This document shows positions 25,845 to 36,700 of a stretch of DNA of 64,000 nucleotides, in pieces; within the stretch, counting starts at the first letter, position 1; every line of letters starts with the position of its first letter. The notes beneath the pieces are model-generated. The model had not been told where the DNA came from. It did no database searches and saw only the letters and a program-made list of their open reading frames with translations. Made by a program: the position numbers and the translations under genes. Location: assembly GCA_019694875.1 (NCBI GenBank), contig JAIBBC010000001.1, forward strand, positions 248,001-312,000, given 5' to 3'. The DNA comes from Cyclobacteriaceae bacterium (GTDB lineage Bacteria > Bacteroidota > Bacteroidia > Cytophagales > Cyclobacteriaceae).

Positions 25845-26708
25845 TTACGATTCTGACGAATGGAGACGAATAAATGTTACAACCTCACGGATAACTGAAT
25901 CGTCACGGAGAATGCGCGTATGCCCTAACCCGGCAGTTTTAAAAAGCCGGGCTTGCGGAAAAAGCTTCAGTAAGGCTTCGGGGTGTTTCATACTGACTTC
26001 CTGATCGTCTTCGTCATACACAAGTAAAAGATTCAGGTTAACGGGAACACGCTTGATAAACTGCAGGGATGAATACTCCTCAAATGGCTTTCCATATCGT
26101 TTGAGAATGTAGTCCTTAAATGCGTTACCCGTTTTTGCCGACCCGCCAATTGCACGCAAATAGGTGTTTACAATTTCATCCGCAATAGTCGGGCTGGCTA
26201 TTGTGATCAGCGTTTTTACCGGCAAGCCTTCCGCGATGGCATACAAACTCGCTACACCACCAAATGAATGAGCAACAATAGCTTCGATATCAAACTGTTT
26301 CTTCAAGGCCTGAATTACATCGAGAAACTCGTTCAGATTGGTACTTCGCCCTGAAGACTTGCCGTGCGCGGGTCCGTCAAATGCAACGACTTGATAGCCC
26401 CCGGCCAGGAGCGGTTTAACAAAACGTCTGAATTGGGTTGCCCTGCCTGCCCAACCATGAACAGCTAAGATTGTTTTGCCTCCTTTACCCCATTGATAGC
26501 ATTGAATCCGCATCGTCCCGACAGAAAGAATGAAGGTTTTCGCGAAGGTTTCTGACTTGGTTTCTTTCTCCGGGGTCGGGTAGCCGATCGGGGTGAAAAA
26601 CAGAAATCTGAACAGCCGATTGGCCAGAGGTTGCGCCAATTTTTCGAGCCAGGGAAAGATGGCCGGGATAACTCTGAGTGCAAAAGGCGTTTTTGACTTC
26701 TTTTTCAA
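25845..26708 (-). CDS. Alpha/beta hydrolase
   Basis: The 287-residue product has an alpha/beta hydrolase core: VHGWAGRATQF (oxyanion region) near 78-88, the nucleophile elbow AHSFGG near 145-150 (GxSxG in the variant form HSFGG), an acid in VYDEDDQEVS near 232 and His in GLGHTRILRD near 262. There is no clear signal peptide; a hydrophobic stretch near residues 8-17 may bind membranes. Substrate unknown. It is divergent from the giant surface gene. Confidence 0.85.
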   Translation of the reverse strand: MKKKSKTPFALRVIPAIFPWLEKLAQPLANRLFRFLFFTPIGYPTPEKETKSETFAKTFILSVGTMRIQCYQWGKGGKTILAVHGWAGRATQFRRFVKPLLAGGYQVVAFDGPAHGKSSGRSTNLNEFLDVIQALKKQFDIEAIVAHSFGGVASLYAIAEGLPVKTLITIASPTIADEIVNTYLRAIGGSAKTGNAFKDYILKRYGKPFEEYSSLQFIKRVPVNLNLLLVYDEDDQEVSMKHPEALLKLFPQARLFKTAGLGHTRILRDDSVIREVVTFIRLHSSES

Positions 26709-26800
26709 GGTTTGGCAATTTATAAAAGCCGTAGCTGTTACCCCTTGCTATATCCAAGAATTAATGCTAATACCGTAAAAGTACATAGCATAAAAGTTCA

Positions 26801-26808
26801 TATTTTTG
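26801..26808 (+). promoter_or_regulatory. Candidate -7 promoter box of the first giant gene
   Basis: TATTTTTG matches the Bacteroidota -7 consensus TAnnTTTG exactly, 61 bases before the ATG at 26869. A clear TTG at -33 is not seen. Confidence 0.4.
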
Positions 26809-26868
26809 TACTTATCGCGTAGTCTAACGTCCTTATAAATAGCTGGTTATCGTCTTGCAATCTTGAGT

Positions 26869-29800
26869 ATGAAAAAGTTGATTCTGGTGCTGCTCGTCAG
26901 CGTCATAACCGGGTTTACCGGTTCACTGTTTGGCCAAAACCGTTTTTGGGTCTCAGCTTCTACTTCCAACTGGAATAATACCGCGAACTGGTCTACCACC
27001 TCGGGTGGAGCCGGTGGTGCCTCGGTACCCGGGGCAACCGAAGTGGCAATTTTCAACGCCAATGGTTTAGGTAACTGTAACCTTGATATTGCCCCGACTG
27101 TTGCCGGAATCACGGTAAACGGCTATACCGGAACCATTAATTTTCAGGGGAACAACCTGACTACAACGGGCACGAATCAGTTTACCACCGGAACCCTGAC
27201 CCCGGGCACCACTGCTTCGCTCATTCTCAATACAACCACCAACACGACATTTAGTGGCACAACGGTGTCGGTAAACGTATCCGGAAGTACCGGAAGGTTA
27301 TTTTTCAATGGATCAACATTTAATGGAACTGTTAATGTTACCAAGACTGACAACAATGGGGATTTCAGCAGTGGTAATAACGTATTTAATGGATCGACTA
27401 CCCTGACAAACACAGGTGATGGGTTTATCCTGATGGGTAACACCAATCGTGACCAGTTCAATGGTGTAACTACTTTTAACAACAATGGCGGCTACCGGAT
27501 ATACCTGGCGTACAACCATGGCGGCCAAACAACAACCTTTGCCAATGATGTTTTTCTAAACACCAATAAATCCGGAGGAACAGATGCCTGGTCATACCTG
27601 ATTTGCGAAGGGACCAACACTGCGGTTTCGTTTGGCGGAAATGTAACCATCAACTGTGGCGGTACATTACAAAGCAATCACAGGATTTTGCAAGGAACCG
27701 GAACGCAGGCTACGTACGCGGGAACGGTAACTGTAAACGCTACGAACACACACACGTCCACCTCCATAAACATGGGCGCAAACGGAACGTCCGTTTTCAA
27801 TGGTAATATTGTTTTGAACAATCCAGGCGGGATAAACGGAATTTATTTCAACAACGGTGCGTCAGCCGCTTCCACATTGGCTGCCACGCGAACAATTACG
27901 ATCGGTGGTAGTGGCTTTGTGGCAGGCACGTTAAGCCTCCCAAGATTTACTCAGCTTGGATCCACTCTACAAACACTAACTGCATTAAGCGGAACAGCTA
28001 TACTGACGGTTGGACCAAGTTCAAATTTTGCAGGCGATGTGAACTTCGCTGCTCCAAGACTTTTCCTGAATGGTGCAGTCTATGGCGGGACAGCCAGTTT
28101 TGAAAAAACCGGTGCATCGGGTGATTTCAGCACAGGAGGAAATACGTTCAATGGCTCCACAACTATTACCAACAGCGGATCGGACGAATTTGTATTGGGG
28201 AATGGTAACGCTGACATTTTTAACAACACAGTAACATTTAACAATACCGGTAGCTATCGCATTCGCGCGGCCTATAACCACAGCGGCCAAACCACTACGT
28301 TTAACGGTAATGTCACCCTGAACTCAAATAAATCAGGTGGTACCGATTCCTGGTCATTTCTGTTTGGAGAAGTAAACGACTCTAACCTGTTGTTCAATGG
28401 TTTATTGACCATCAACTGCGGAGGTACACTGCGCAGCGACCATCGCTTCCTCAACGGAACAGGTTCTGCAGGATCATTTAACGGGCTGGTTACAATCAAT
28501 ATAACCAATACCCATCCTTCTACCGTAGTAACAATGGGTGTAAACGGTACTGCCACGTATGCGGAAAATATTATTCTAAGCAATTCCGGTGGAGCCAATG
28601 GAGTTGTATTTAACAACAGCACATCAGCGTCTTCAACATTGGCAGCGGGAAAAACAATTACTGTTGGAGCCGGTGGATTTTCTTCCGGAAGCCTAAGTCT
28701 TCAGCGATTTGTTCAGACCAGTGCAACCAACCAAACACTTGCACTGACAGGAACCTCATCTCTTACCCTCGGCCCTGATTCACAGTTTGGCGGAGATGTT
28801 AGCTTTTCTTCTCCCCGACTATTCATGAACGGATGTACGTATGGCGGAACCACCACTCTTACTAAGAACGGTGCAGGCGATGACGCAGGCACTGGCGGTA
28901 ATATTTTTCAGGGCGTCACTACAATTACGAATGCAGGTTCCGGATATCTGTTAACCGGAAGTGTTAATGCCGACCAGTTTAACGGAGCAACAACATTTAA
29001 CGTAACCGGAAGCGGCCGTTTTCATTTTGCCCATAATCACGGGGGCCAAACAACAACCTTTGCATCCACGGCTTTGTTCAACATCAATAAATCGGGTGCA
29101 GTAGACAATTGGGGAATCCTATTTTGTGAGGGAGCAAACACAGCCGTTACGTTTGGCGGAACGCTTACCATCCAAAACAGCGGTGCATTTGAAAGCGATA
29201 CCCGTTTTGTTAGAGGAACCGGATCGTCCGCGGTGTACAACGGTGCTGTAAATGTTATCGTTACCAACACCAATGCAGCTACTCAACTGAATATGGGTAA
29301 CAATGGTACATCAACCTACAATCAAAACATTCAGGTCTCAAATTCGGGCGGAGCAGCCGGTGTCTTTTTCAATACAGGCGGGTCCGGCAACTCCACGCTT
29401 GCTGCAGGTAAAACGATTACACTAGGCGCAGGTGGATTTTCGTCAGGTACGTTGAGCCTCGCCCGTTTCACGCAAGTGGGGGCAACCGCTCAATCACTCA
29501 GCCCTACCGGAACTACATTGCTGACTGTAGGACCAGCTTCGCAGTTTGATGGTGATGTAACGTTTATTGCACCTCGTTTACAACTCAATGGATGTACATA
29601 TGGCGGAACAGGAACATTTGAGAAATCCGGAATTACCGATGATGCCAGCTCGGGAGGGAATGTGTTTACCGGTGTAACAACAATTACTAACAGCAGCCCC
29701 AACACCATTTATCTTGCCAACGGTAACCGCGATCAGTTTCTTTCAGCAACTACATTCAATAACACGGGTGGCGGACGTTTTTATTTTGCCTCTACGCACA

Positions 29801-32800
29801 ACGGCCAAACTACTACATTCAATTCACTTACCCTGAATTCCAACAAGTCAAGTGGCACCGATGCCTGGTCGTTTTTTATGGCCGAGGGCGCAAACACATT
29901 TGTTACGTTTTCGAGCGCATTGACGCTTAACAATGCAGGCGCCCTTCAAAGCAATTGCAGGTTTTTGAGCGGAGGCGGATCCACGGCTGTGTACGGAGGA
30001 CTTGTTACTCTTAATATCAGCAACTCAAGTTCCGCTACCACGATCTACATGGGCGATAACGGAACATCTACCTACAATGGCAACATTTCCGTAAGTAATA
30101 CGGGCGGAGCAAACGGTATAATATTCAATAACAATTCAACTGCATCTTCAACTCTGAATGGAAGTATTTCCTCAAGTGGATTCAGCAGCGGCCAGTTGAG
30201 TCTTTTTCGCTTTACTCAAATAGGTGCAATTCCGCAGACCCTAACATTGACTACAGCAGGAACATTTCTCCGCATCGGACCATCTTCATCTTTTGATGGA
30301 AGTGTAAATTTCGTATCACCGCGTTTATTATTAAATGGTGCGATCTATAACGGCACAACATATCTTGAAAAAAGTAATAACACGGATGATTTCGGAGCGG
30401 GTGGTAACACGTTTAACGGCAATACCACATTGGTCAACTCCGGAGCAGGCTATTTGTTGACAGCCGGCAGCTCGCCTGATATTTTTAATGCCGACCTCAC
30501 GGTTACCAACTCCGGAAGCAACTTAATCTATCTCGCGCATTCCGTGACTGGAAACGAGTTTAACGGCAACATTGTACTTAACAATACCGGCAGTGCGTTG
30601 GGCATTCGCTTTAGTAACAATGCATCCGGGGCAGCAACTTTCAATGCAGGAACAACAAAAACAATTTCAATCGGTGGCTCGGGTTTTTCAACCGGAGAAC
30701 TCCGGTTACAACGTTTTACTCAAACCGGAACAGCATCACAAACGCTGAGCTTAACCGGATCAACCACACAGTTAATTGTGGGCCCAACCTCCGAATTTAA
30801 TGGCAACGTTACATTTACATCACCCAGGGTGTTTTTAAATGGTGCACGTTACAATGGTACAGCCTACATTGAAAAAACAGCCGCCAATAACGATGATGGA
30901 ACGGGTGGCAATACATTTAATCAGACAGCAACGATTGTTAACTCAGGAAGCAGTTACCTGCTGACGGGTTCCACAAATCCCGATATCTTTAACGGGCTCC
31001 TCATTGTCCAAAACAATAGTTCATCAACGATACGATTTGCCGATAATTCAGCCGGTAATCAATTCAACGGAAATATCGAATTAAACTCAACCTCAGGCGG
31101 TGGAATTTACTTCGGTAACAACGTCAACAGCACGTCAACCCTTGCGGGAGGCAGAACAATTGCCGTTGGGGGATTAGGCTTTACGACTGGTGATCTTCGC
31201 ATAAGACGTTTTACACAATCAGACGCTGCTACCCCACAAACACTTTTGATGACGGGAACTTCAGCACTTGTTCTTGGACCCAGTATCGCTTTCTCCGGAA
31301 ATTCGGATTTTCGTGCACCCCAGGTTTATCTGAATGGAGGTACATTTAACGGAACTGCACTTATTGAAAAGACGGGGGCTACAGACAACTCCGGCAACGG
31401 AGGAATGACCTTTCAGTCGACAACTATCCTTCGTCTTAGCGGAACAGGATTTTACCGAACGGGCGGTAATAACACGTTTAATGGTCCCACTTCAATTATC
31501 AACAACGGTTCGAATTACATGTTGTTTGAGCTAAGTGCGGGCAGCACGTATAACGGAGATCTCACACTTATCAATGCAGGTTCATCGACCATCCGTATGG
31601 ACTATATCGGAGCCAGTAATTTTAATGGCAATATTTTGGTTAACAGCACCAGTGGTAACGGTATCTATTTCAACGATAGCGGATTTGGCGCAACTACGTT
31701 CGCAAGCGGCAAAACAATTGCAACTGGTGGAACAGGGTTCACTGCCGGAGATCTAAGACTTCCCAGATTTACGCAACTGGGTACTACTGCGCAAAGCCTT
31801 GTACTAACAGGTTCATCCGTGTTGCGTCTTGGCCCGGCTACCACCTGGAATGGAAATTTTGTTGCATCCGCTCCATCTATTTTCCTGGATGGAACTACGT
31901 TCAACGGTACCACCAATAGTATCACCAAAACAGGTGCAAGTACCGATGCCAGCAATGGCAACAACGTGTTTAGTTCAGGCAGCATAACAACCATAGCCAA
32001 TACAGGAACGGGAATATTCAGACTCGGAAGCGCGAACACAGACGATTTCAGAGGAAATGTAATTTTCAACCAAACGTCCGGAACAATTCAACCCGCCTAC
32101 AACGTAAACGCTAACTTCCGTGGCGATATAACGGTTAACAGTTCAACTCCGATCGTCTTTGGAGCGAACTTTGGTTCAGCCACATTTACGGGAACCGCTA
32201 ACCAAGGTGTGAGCAAGACCGGAACGGCTTCCCCTGTATTTGCTAAAATGACCATGAACAAGACATCCGGTACTGTGACGCTTAATACGGATGCGCGCGT
32301 GTCGGGAGCGGCCACATTTACAGCGGGAATTTTAAACACAACAGCAACCAATTATCTCGACTTTGCCGATAATGCAACCGTAACAGGTGCAAGCAATGCA
32401 AGCTTCGTTGACGGACCTGTTCGTAAAACCGGTAACGATGCATTTACTTTCCCGATCGGTGATAACAACTTCTATCGACCGGCTGCCATCTCGGCCCCTA
32501 CTAACACCGCACATTTCTTTACGGCACAATACTTCAATACCGACCACGGCCTCGGATCAAATGGTGACCCCTCATTCATTTCGATAACCAAATGCGAATA
32601 CTGGCAGATTGATCGCAACTCAGGCGCATCTTCCAACGTCTCGGTAACGCTAAGCTGGCAGGAAGCAGCATGTGTGGTTGGCTATATCACTGATCCGCCA
32701 ACGCTGCGCGTTGCTCGCTGGAACGGATCAAGCTGGGTTAATCAGGGGAATGGCGGAACAACAGGTACCGCTACAAACGGAACGATTGTTACCAGCAGTG

Positions 32801-33390
32801 CCGTTACTTCATTTAACACACAATTTACATTGGCTTCTGTTTCACTGGCCAATCCGTTACCGGTTGAGTTAACCTGGTTCCGTGCAACCATAACCAAATC
32901 CGGAACAGGGCTTCTTGAATGGCACACCGAGTCTGAATTAAATAATGATCGCTTTGAGATTGAGCGTTCTGAAAACGGAACAGACTTCACTACCCTTGGC
33001 AGTGTTGCCGGATCAGGCACAACTAATCAAGCACATGACTATCAGTTCGAAGACACAAATCCCGCGCTGACACTCGTGTATTACCGGCTCAAACAAGTTG
33101 ACTTCACCGGTGAGTTTGAATATTCCAGCCTCGTGCCGCTAGACTTTGCAGGCGCTGAGGTGAATCGCGGCAAACTCCTGATAGGTCCGAACCCGGTAAA
33201 TTCAGGTTCGTATGCATTCTTTGGATCAGTGGAACACCCGGTTAGGCAAACCGTAACAATTTCCAACAGTATGAACCAGATTATCCGGGAATATACGGAT
33301 GCCGAAGGCTTCAGTACGGAAGGTCTCGCAGCGGGTATGTATATCGTGCGTAACAAGCAAGGCGAAATTTTCAGGCTGGTTGTCAAATAG
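26869..33390 (+). CDS. Giant repetitive T9SS cargo protein (about 2173 residues)
   Basis: Start ATG 26869 gives a signal peptide (MKKLILVLLVSVITGFTGSLFGQ). From about residue 147 to 1750 the protein is made of eight homologous Ser/Thr/Asn/Gly-rich units: four long (about 250-254 residues) then shorter ones (165-185). Each has an LNGxxYxGT-like strand, a TGGNxFNGxTTITNSG strand, a GxSLxRFTQxG strand and a final LxVGPxSxFxGxVxF. The pattern predicts a long right-handed beta-helix or fibre. After it come a FVDGPVRKTG segment, a PLPVELTWFRA...WHTESELNNDRFEIERS domain and the type A sorting domain (PNPVNSG to RLVVK), so the product is exported by the type IX system and bound to the surface. Probably an adhesin or matrix protein; function inferred. 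Codon usage looks like that of its neighbours. Confidence 0.92.
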   Translation: MKKLILVLLVSVITGFTGSLFGQNRFWVSASTSNWNNTANWSTTSGGAGGASVPGATEVAIFNANGLGNCNLDIAPTVAGITVNGYTGTINFQGNNLTTTGTNQFTTGTLTPGTTASLILNTTTNTTFSGTTVSVNVSGSTGRLFFNGSTFNGTVNVTKTDNNGDFSSGNNVFNGSTTLTNTGDGFILMGNTNRDQFNGVTTFNNNGGYRIYLAYNHGGQTTTFANDVFLNTNKSGGTDAWSYLICEGTNTAVSFGGNVTINCGGTLQSNHRILQGTGTQATYAGTVTVNATNTHTSTSINMGANGTSVFNGNIVLNNPGGINGIYFNNGASAASTLAATRTITIGGSGFVAGTLSLPRFTQLGSTLQTLTALSGTAILTVGPSSNFAGDVNFAAPRLFLNGAVYGGTASFEKTGASGDFSTGGNTFNGSTTITNSGSDEFVLGNGNADIFNNTVTFNNTGSYRIRAAYNHSGQTTTFNGNVTLNSNKSGGTDSWSFLFGEVNDSNLLFNGLLTINCGGTLRSDHRFLNGTGSAGSFNGLVTINITNTHPSTVVTMGVNGTATYAENIILSNSGGANGVVFNNSTSASSTLAAGKTITVGAGGFSSGSLSLQRFVQTSATNQTLALTGTSSLTLGPDSQFGGDVSFSSPRLFMNGCTYGGTTTLTKNGAGDDAGTGGNIFQGVTTITNAGSGYLLTGSVNADQFNGATTFNVTGSGRFHFAHNHGGQTTTFASTALFNINKSGAVDNWGILFCEGANTAVTFGGTLTIQNSGAFESDTRFVRGTGSSAVYNGAVNVIVTNTNAATQLNMGNNGTSTYNQNIQVSNSGGAAGVFFNTGGSGNSTLAAGKTITLGAGGFSSGTLSLARFTQVGATAQSLSPTGTTLLTVGPASQFDGDVTFIAPRLQLNGCTYGGTGTFEKSGITDDASSGGNVFTGVTTITNSSPNTIYLANGNRDQFLSATTFNNTGGGRFYFASTHNGQTTTFNSLTLNSNKSSGTDAWSFFMAEGANTFVTFSSALTLNNAGALQSNCRFLSGGGSTAVYGGLVTLNISNSSSATTIYMGDNGTSTYNGNISVSNTGGANGIIFNNNSTASSTLNGSISSSGFSSGQLSLFRFTQIGAIPQTLTLTTAGTFLRIGPSSSFDGSVNFVSPRLLLNGAIYNGTTYLEKSNNTDDFGAGGNTFNGNTTLVNSGAGYLLTAGSSPDIFNADLTVTNSGSNLIYLAHSVTGNEFNGNIVLNNTGSALGIRFSNNASGAATFNAGTTKTISIGGSGFSTGELRLQRFTQTGTASQTLSLTGSTTQLIVGPTSEFNGNVTFTSPRVFLNGARYNGTAYIEKTAANNDDGTGGNTFNQTATIVNSGSSYLLTGSTNPDIFNGLLIVQNNSSSTIRFADNSAGNQFNGNIELNSTSGGGIYFGNNVNSTSTLAGGRTIAVGGLGFTTGDLRIRRFTQSDAATPQTLLMTGTSALVLGPSIAFSGNSDFRAPQVYLNGGTFNGTALIEKTGATDNSGNGGMTFQSTTILRLSGTGFYRTGGNNTFNGPTSIINNGSNYMLFELSAGSTYNGDLTLINAGSSTIRMDYIGASNFNGNILVNSTSGNGIYFNDSGFGATTFASGKTIATGGTGFTAGDLRLPRFTQLGTTAQSLVLTGSSVLRLGPATTWNGNFVASAPSIFLDGTTFNGTTNSITKTGASTDASNGNNVFSSGSITTIANTGTGIFRLGSANTDDFRGNVIFNQTSGTIQPAYNVNANFRGDITVNSSTPIVFGANFGSATFTGTANQGVSKTGTASPVFAKMTMNKTSGTVTLNTDARVSGAATFTAGILNTTATNYLDFADNATVTGASNASFVDGPVRKTGNDAFTFPIGDNNFYRPAAISAPTNTAHFFTAQYFNTDHGLGSNGDPSFISITKCEYWQIDRNSGASSNVSVTLSWQEAACVVGYITDPPTLRVARWNGSSWVNQGNGGTTGTATNGTIVTSSAVTSFNTQFTLASVSLANPLPVELTWFRATITKSGTGLLEWHTESELNNDRFEIERSENGTDFTTLGSVAGSGTTNQAHDYQFEDTNPALTLVYYRLKQVDFTGEFEYSSLVPLDFAGAEVNRGKLLIGPNPVNSGSYAFFGSVEHPVRQTVTISNSMNQIIREYTDAEGFSTEGLAAGMYIVRNKQGEIFRLVVK
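27307..32170 (+). repeat. Eight tandem coding repeats in two size classes
   Basis: Homologous LNG/FNG codons mark each unit at 27307, 28069, 28828, 29587, 30334, 30838, 31333 and 31888. The distances are 762, 759, 759, 747, 504, 495 and 555 bases, all multiples of three. The long units hold an extra block (NHxGQTTTFxxxxxLNxNKSGGTDxWS) that is missing from the short ones, so the array arose by two rounds of duplication, with an internal block lost or gained. The right end is approximate. Confidence 0.85.
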
Positions 33391-33767
33391 ATGATGATCA
33401 GTTAGTTACAATTGGTTTTTCTCGCGAGAAAATTCTTTCTCGAATAATTCCGAAGGGGCTCTGTGAAATTTCATGGAGCCCCTGTTACTATCCACACATT
33501 TTGTGAATTAAAGAGGCTGTTAAGAACAGCAAAAATCAGTAAATTAGAGTTTTTGATTCTCTGTAAAGCGCTATAGAACAGCCAATTAGCTTCCTCCAGG
33601 GGTTGGATCTGCGGGCTTAGGAGCAATGTTCAGGTTTGTGAACCAAACTGTCTTACATAATCAGGGACAAAACGCCCTTGAAATCAAGGACTATGTGGCA
33701 AAACTTTCTGAACCAAAAAACACAACTGGCTTTTAAATTTTTAATAATCTGAAATAACGTTCTCTAA
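33391..33767 (+). other. Intergenic stretch between the two giant genes
   Basis: No gene is seen in these 377 bases. GGGGCTC (33455-33461) pairs with GAGCCCC (33476-33482) around a loop with inner complementarity, a possible terminator stem without a T tract. A second pair, GGCTGTT (33515-33521) and AACAGCC (33577-33583), encloses an AT-rich loop and may lie in the 5' leader of the next gene. No clear promoter box was found. Confidence 0.5.
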
Positions 33768-36700
33768 ATGAAAAGATCTCTACTCTCTTTCCTGTTTATT
33801 GTTTTCGGGGTCGCAGCCTTCGCACAAACGGGGCCTGGTGGTGTTGGTAACACGTTAGGAGTTGGACAACCCCGAAACGTACTCTGGCTTGATGCGTCTA
33901 CGTTGAGCCTTAGTGATGGTAATGACATTCTGGCTTGGCCAGATCTATCCGGGAATGCCAATAATTTCTCTACCACAGCCTCAATCAGTCCGCAGTTTGA
34001 AAACACAGTTCCGCAAAACGGGCTAGGCTATGCCCGCTTTTCGAAGGCGGATAACCGCATCGTTAAGAATTCATTTACAGATATGCCACAATCGGCTTAC
34101 ACCGTTGTGATTGTGTACCGCACGAGTGATACGGGTGATGCGATTGTGTCGTATGCTGCCTCTGACGCCAAACCGGACGAGTATCTGTTGCGAAACAGTG
34201 ACGCTTTGAGAACATACCTGATTGACGCAGCTTTCGATCAAACGGCAATCGCTACAAACAACAATACGTTTCGTTCCATTGTAACCTCGTGGGAAAACGT
34301 TGACGGTGTTTTAGATTACTACATCAATGGAAATGAGTCAGGTGGTTCCTACCGCAACATCACCGGCTTTAAAATCGGCCAAAGCCTTCAGTCAGGCGGT
34401 ACTATTGCGCTCGGAAATGACCAGGATTTGCTTAATGCCAGTTACGATCCATTGGAAGCTTTTGCGGGCGACATCGCTGAGGTGATTGTGTACGACAGAA
34501 AGCTCAATGCAATGCAAGTGCGCATTGTAAATAATTACATCGCAGCGAAATATAACCTCACACTTGCAAATATCAACTACGTTGGGTCAACTGGCGCGAA
34601 CGGAGATTATGACTACAAAGTAATCGGTGTAGGAAGGTTGAATGGTGTTACACATAATGAAGCTAACTCAGCAGGATTTCTGCTTACCGGAAACACATAC
34701 ACAACCGCAAACACGTTTGCGTTTGCCGGACATAACAATCTTCCAAATTCAGCGGTGGCTACCAGTTTGGGAGCAGGGGTACAACAACGCTGGAACAGAA
34801 GCTGGTATATCGACTTTACGAATACGCTTACAGTAGATGCAACCTTTGATTTGGGCGAAGGAATTGGCGGTGGTTCTCCTGTTAATAAAGACAATTATGT
34901 TTTGTTGAAATGGAACGGCTCACAATGGATCAATACCGGTGTGGCAAGTGCAAACAAGTTTATCAATGGCGACAGGATTTCGTTCCGCATTACCAACGCG
35001 GCTGGTGACGGTGCTTATACACTCGGAACAATCGATGCAGCAACCAGTCCGGTGGCGGGTATCAATATTCGCACATGGTATTCTTACCAATCCGGTAACT
35101 GGAATAATCCGGATGTATGGACGCTTGACGGAGGCGTGGTGCCTTTATTAACCAATCCGGCAAATGAAATTCCGCAACCAAGCGATAACGTAGTGATCAC
35201 AAACGGTCGTACCGTGACGATGAACATCAACAACGTTACACTTGCAGGTATTCGGGTTGATGGAACACTTAACGTAGCCACCACTTCGGGCCATAACTTC
35301 AATACGATAGATGGTAACGGTCGCGTTCGCGTTGCCGGGTCGGGCGGTAATGACAATTTCCCGTCTGGTACCACTACCAATTTTGCTGATGCGATAAGCG
35401 GAGGGACAGTTGAATATTATGGTGCCTCTAACATCACACTGAACCAGGACAGAATTTACAATAACCTTCAAATCAAGCTCACCGGAGGTGCAACAAGCTG
35501 CTTACTGATGTCGAACTTCACGGTAAACGGCAACATGAGCGTTGAAACCGGAACGTTCCAGTTCAATGATGCAGTAACAACAACCAACCGAACACTTACT
35601 GTAAATGGCGATGTTACAATCGAAGCAGGTTCAAGCATCACGGTAGGGTCGGCAGGCGGACTGCATGAATTTAACTTGCTGGGCGATCTCACGAACAACG
35701 GAGGAACACTTGCTCTTACCAATTACACCTCAGCCAATTACACCACGGCCATTCCTACTAACGGAGCGGTTAACGCAAACTTTACGAGTGGCCTTGAAAA
35801 CCAGGAATTGGTGTGTAATGGTTTTTCAAAGTTCTGGAGAATTAAAATCGACAAAGGATCTGACGATACCTATAAGCTTCGCATAACGGCTAACAGCGTT
35901 GCAAATTTCAATTTGTGGGGTTACGCCAACGAAAATCATGGCCCGGTTGCACAGCTGGCTAACAACCTGAATGCCCTCGGGCTTGTTCGGGGTACCGTGG
36001 AAATCGGTACTAACGTGGAGGTTAATCAATTGGGAACGAATAATTACAATATTTCAGAAGGCGCTACACTTTGGGTTAACGGTGGCTTTGTATTAATGCC
36101 TACAGGAGGAAACGCAGTGGTTGTATATGGAAAAGCCAAAGTTACGACCGGGACTTTCAACTCACTTGTATCAAGCGGATTTACCTTACGTGTAAACGGA
36201 ACGCTTGAAGTTGAAGGCGGAAGTGTTACCACGAACCAGATCAGAACTTCCGTATTGGGAACTTCCAATATTGGAGGATACATCCAAACCGGAGGTACCG
36301 TTGTAGTAAACGGCACGGCCGGTATCAATGGAAACTACTATACGTTTAGCATGACCTATGGCGGTAACGTATTCAGGATGAGCGGAGGAACGCTAACCGT
36401 GCGAAGGGCGTCGGGCACCACAGATCGCGGAATATTGTTTATTAATTCCGATCCGCAAAACATCAGCGTGACGGGAGGAACGATTACCCTCGAAATGGAC
36501 AACACCTCCAACAACTATGTTATTACCTCTAAGGCTCCCTTGTGGAATCTTATCCTCCGCAAAACAGCTAACGTGGCATCTACATTTAAGATCACCGGCG
36601 GAACCTCTGGCGACATCGGCCCACCGGATACGCGGTCAATTGTAGGCGCTCAACCGCTTGTTGTGCAAAACAGTTTAACAATTGACAACGCTCCATTCGT

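Noticed and set aside
27307-32170. CRISPR array or tandem non-coding repeats
   Set aside because: The repeats are coding, all periods are multiples of three, and copies diverge at the DNA level; spacers and short identical repeats are absent.
33455-33482. Strong terminator after the first giant gene
   Set aside because: The GC stem is good, but no T tract follows, so it is recorded only as a stem-loop in the intergenic entry.
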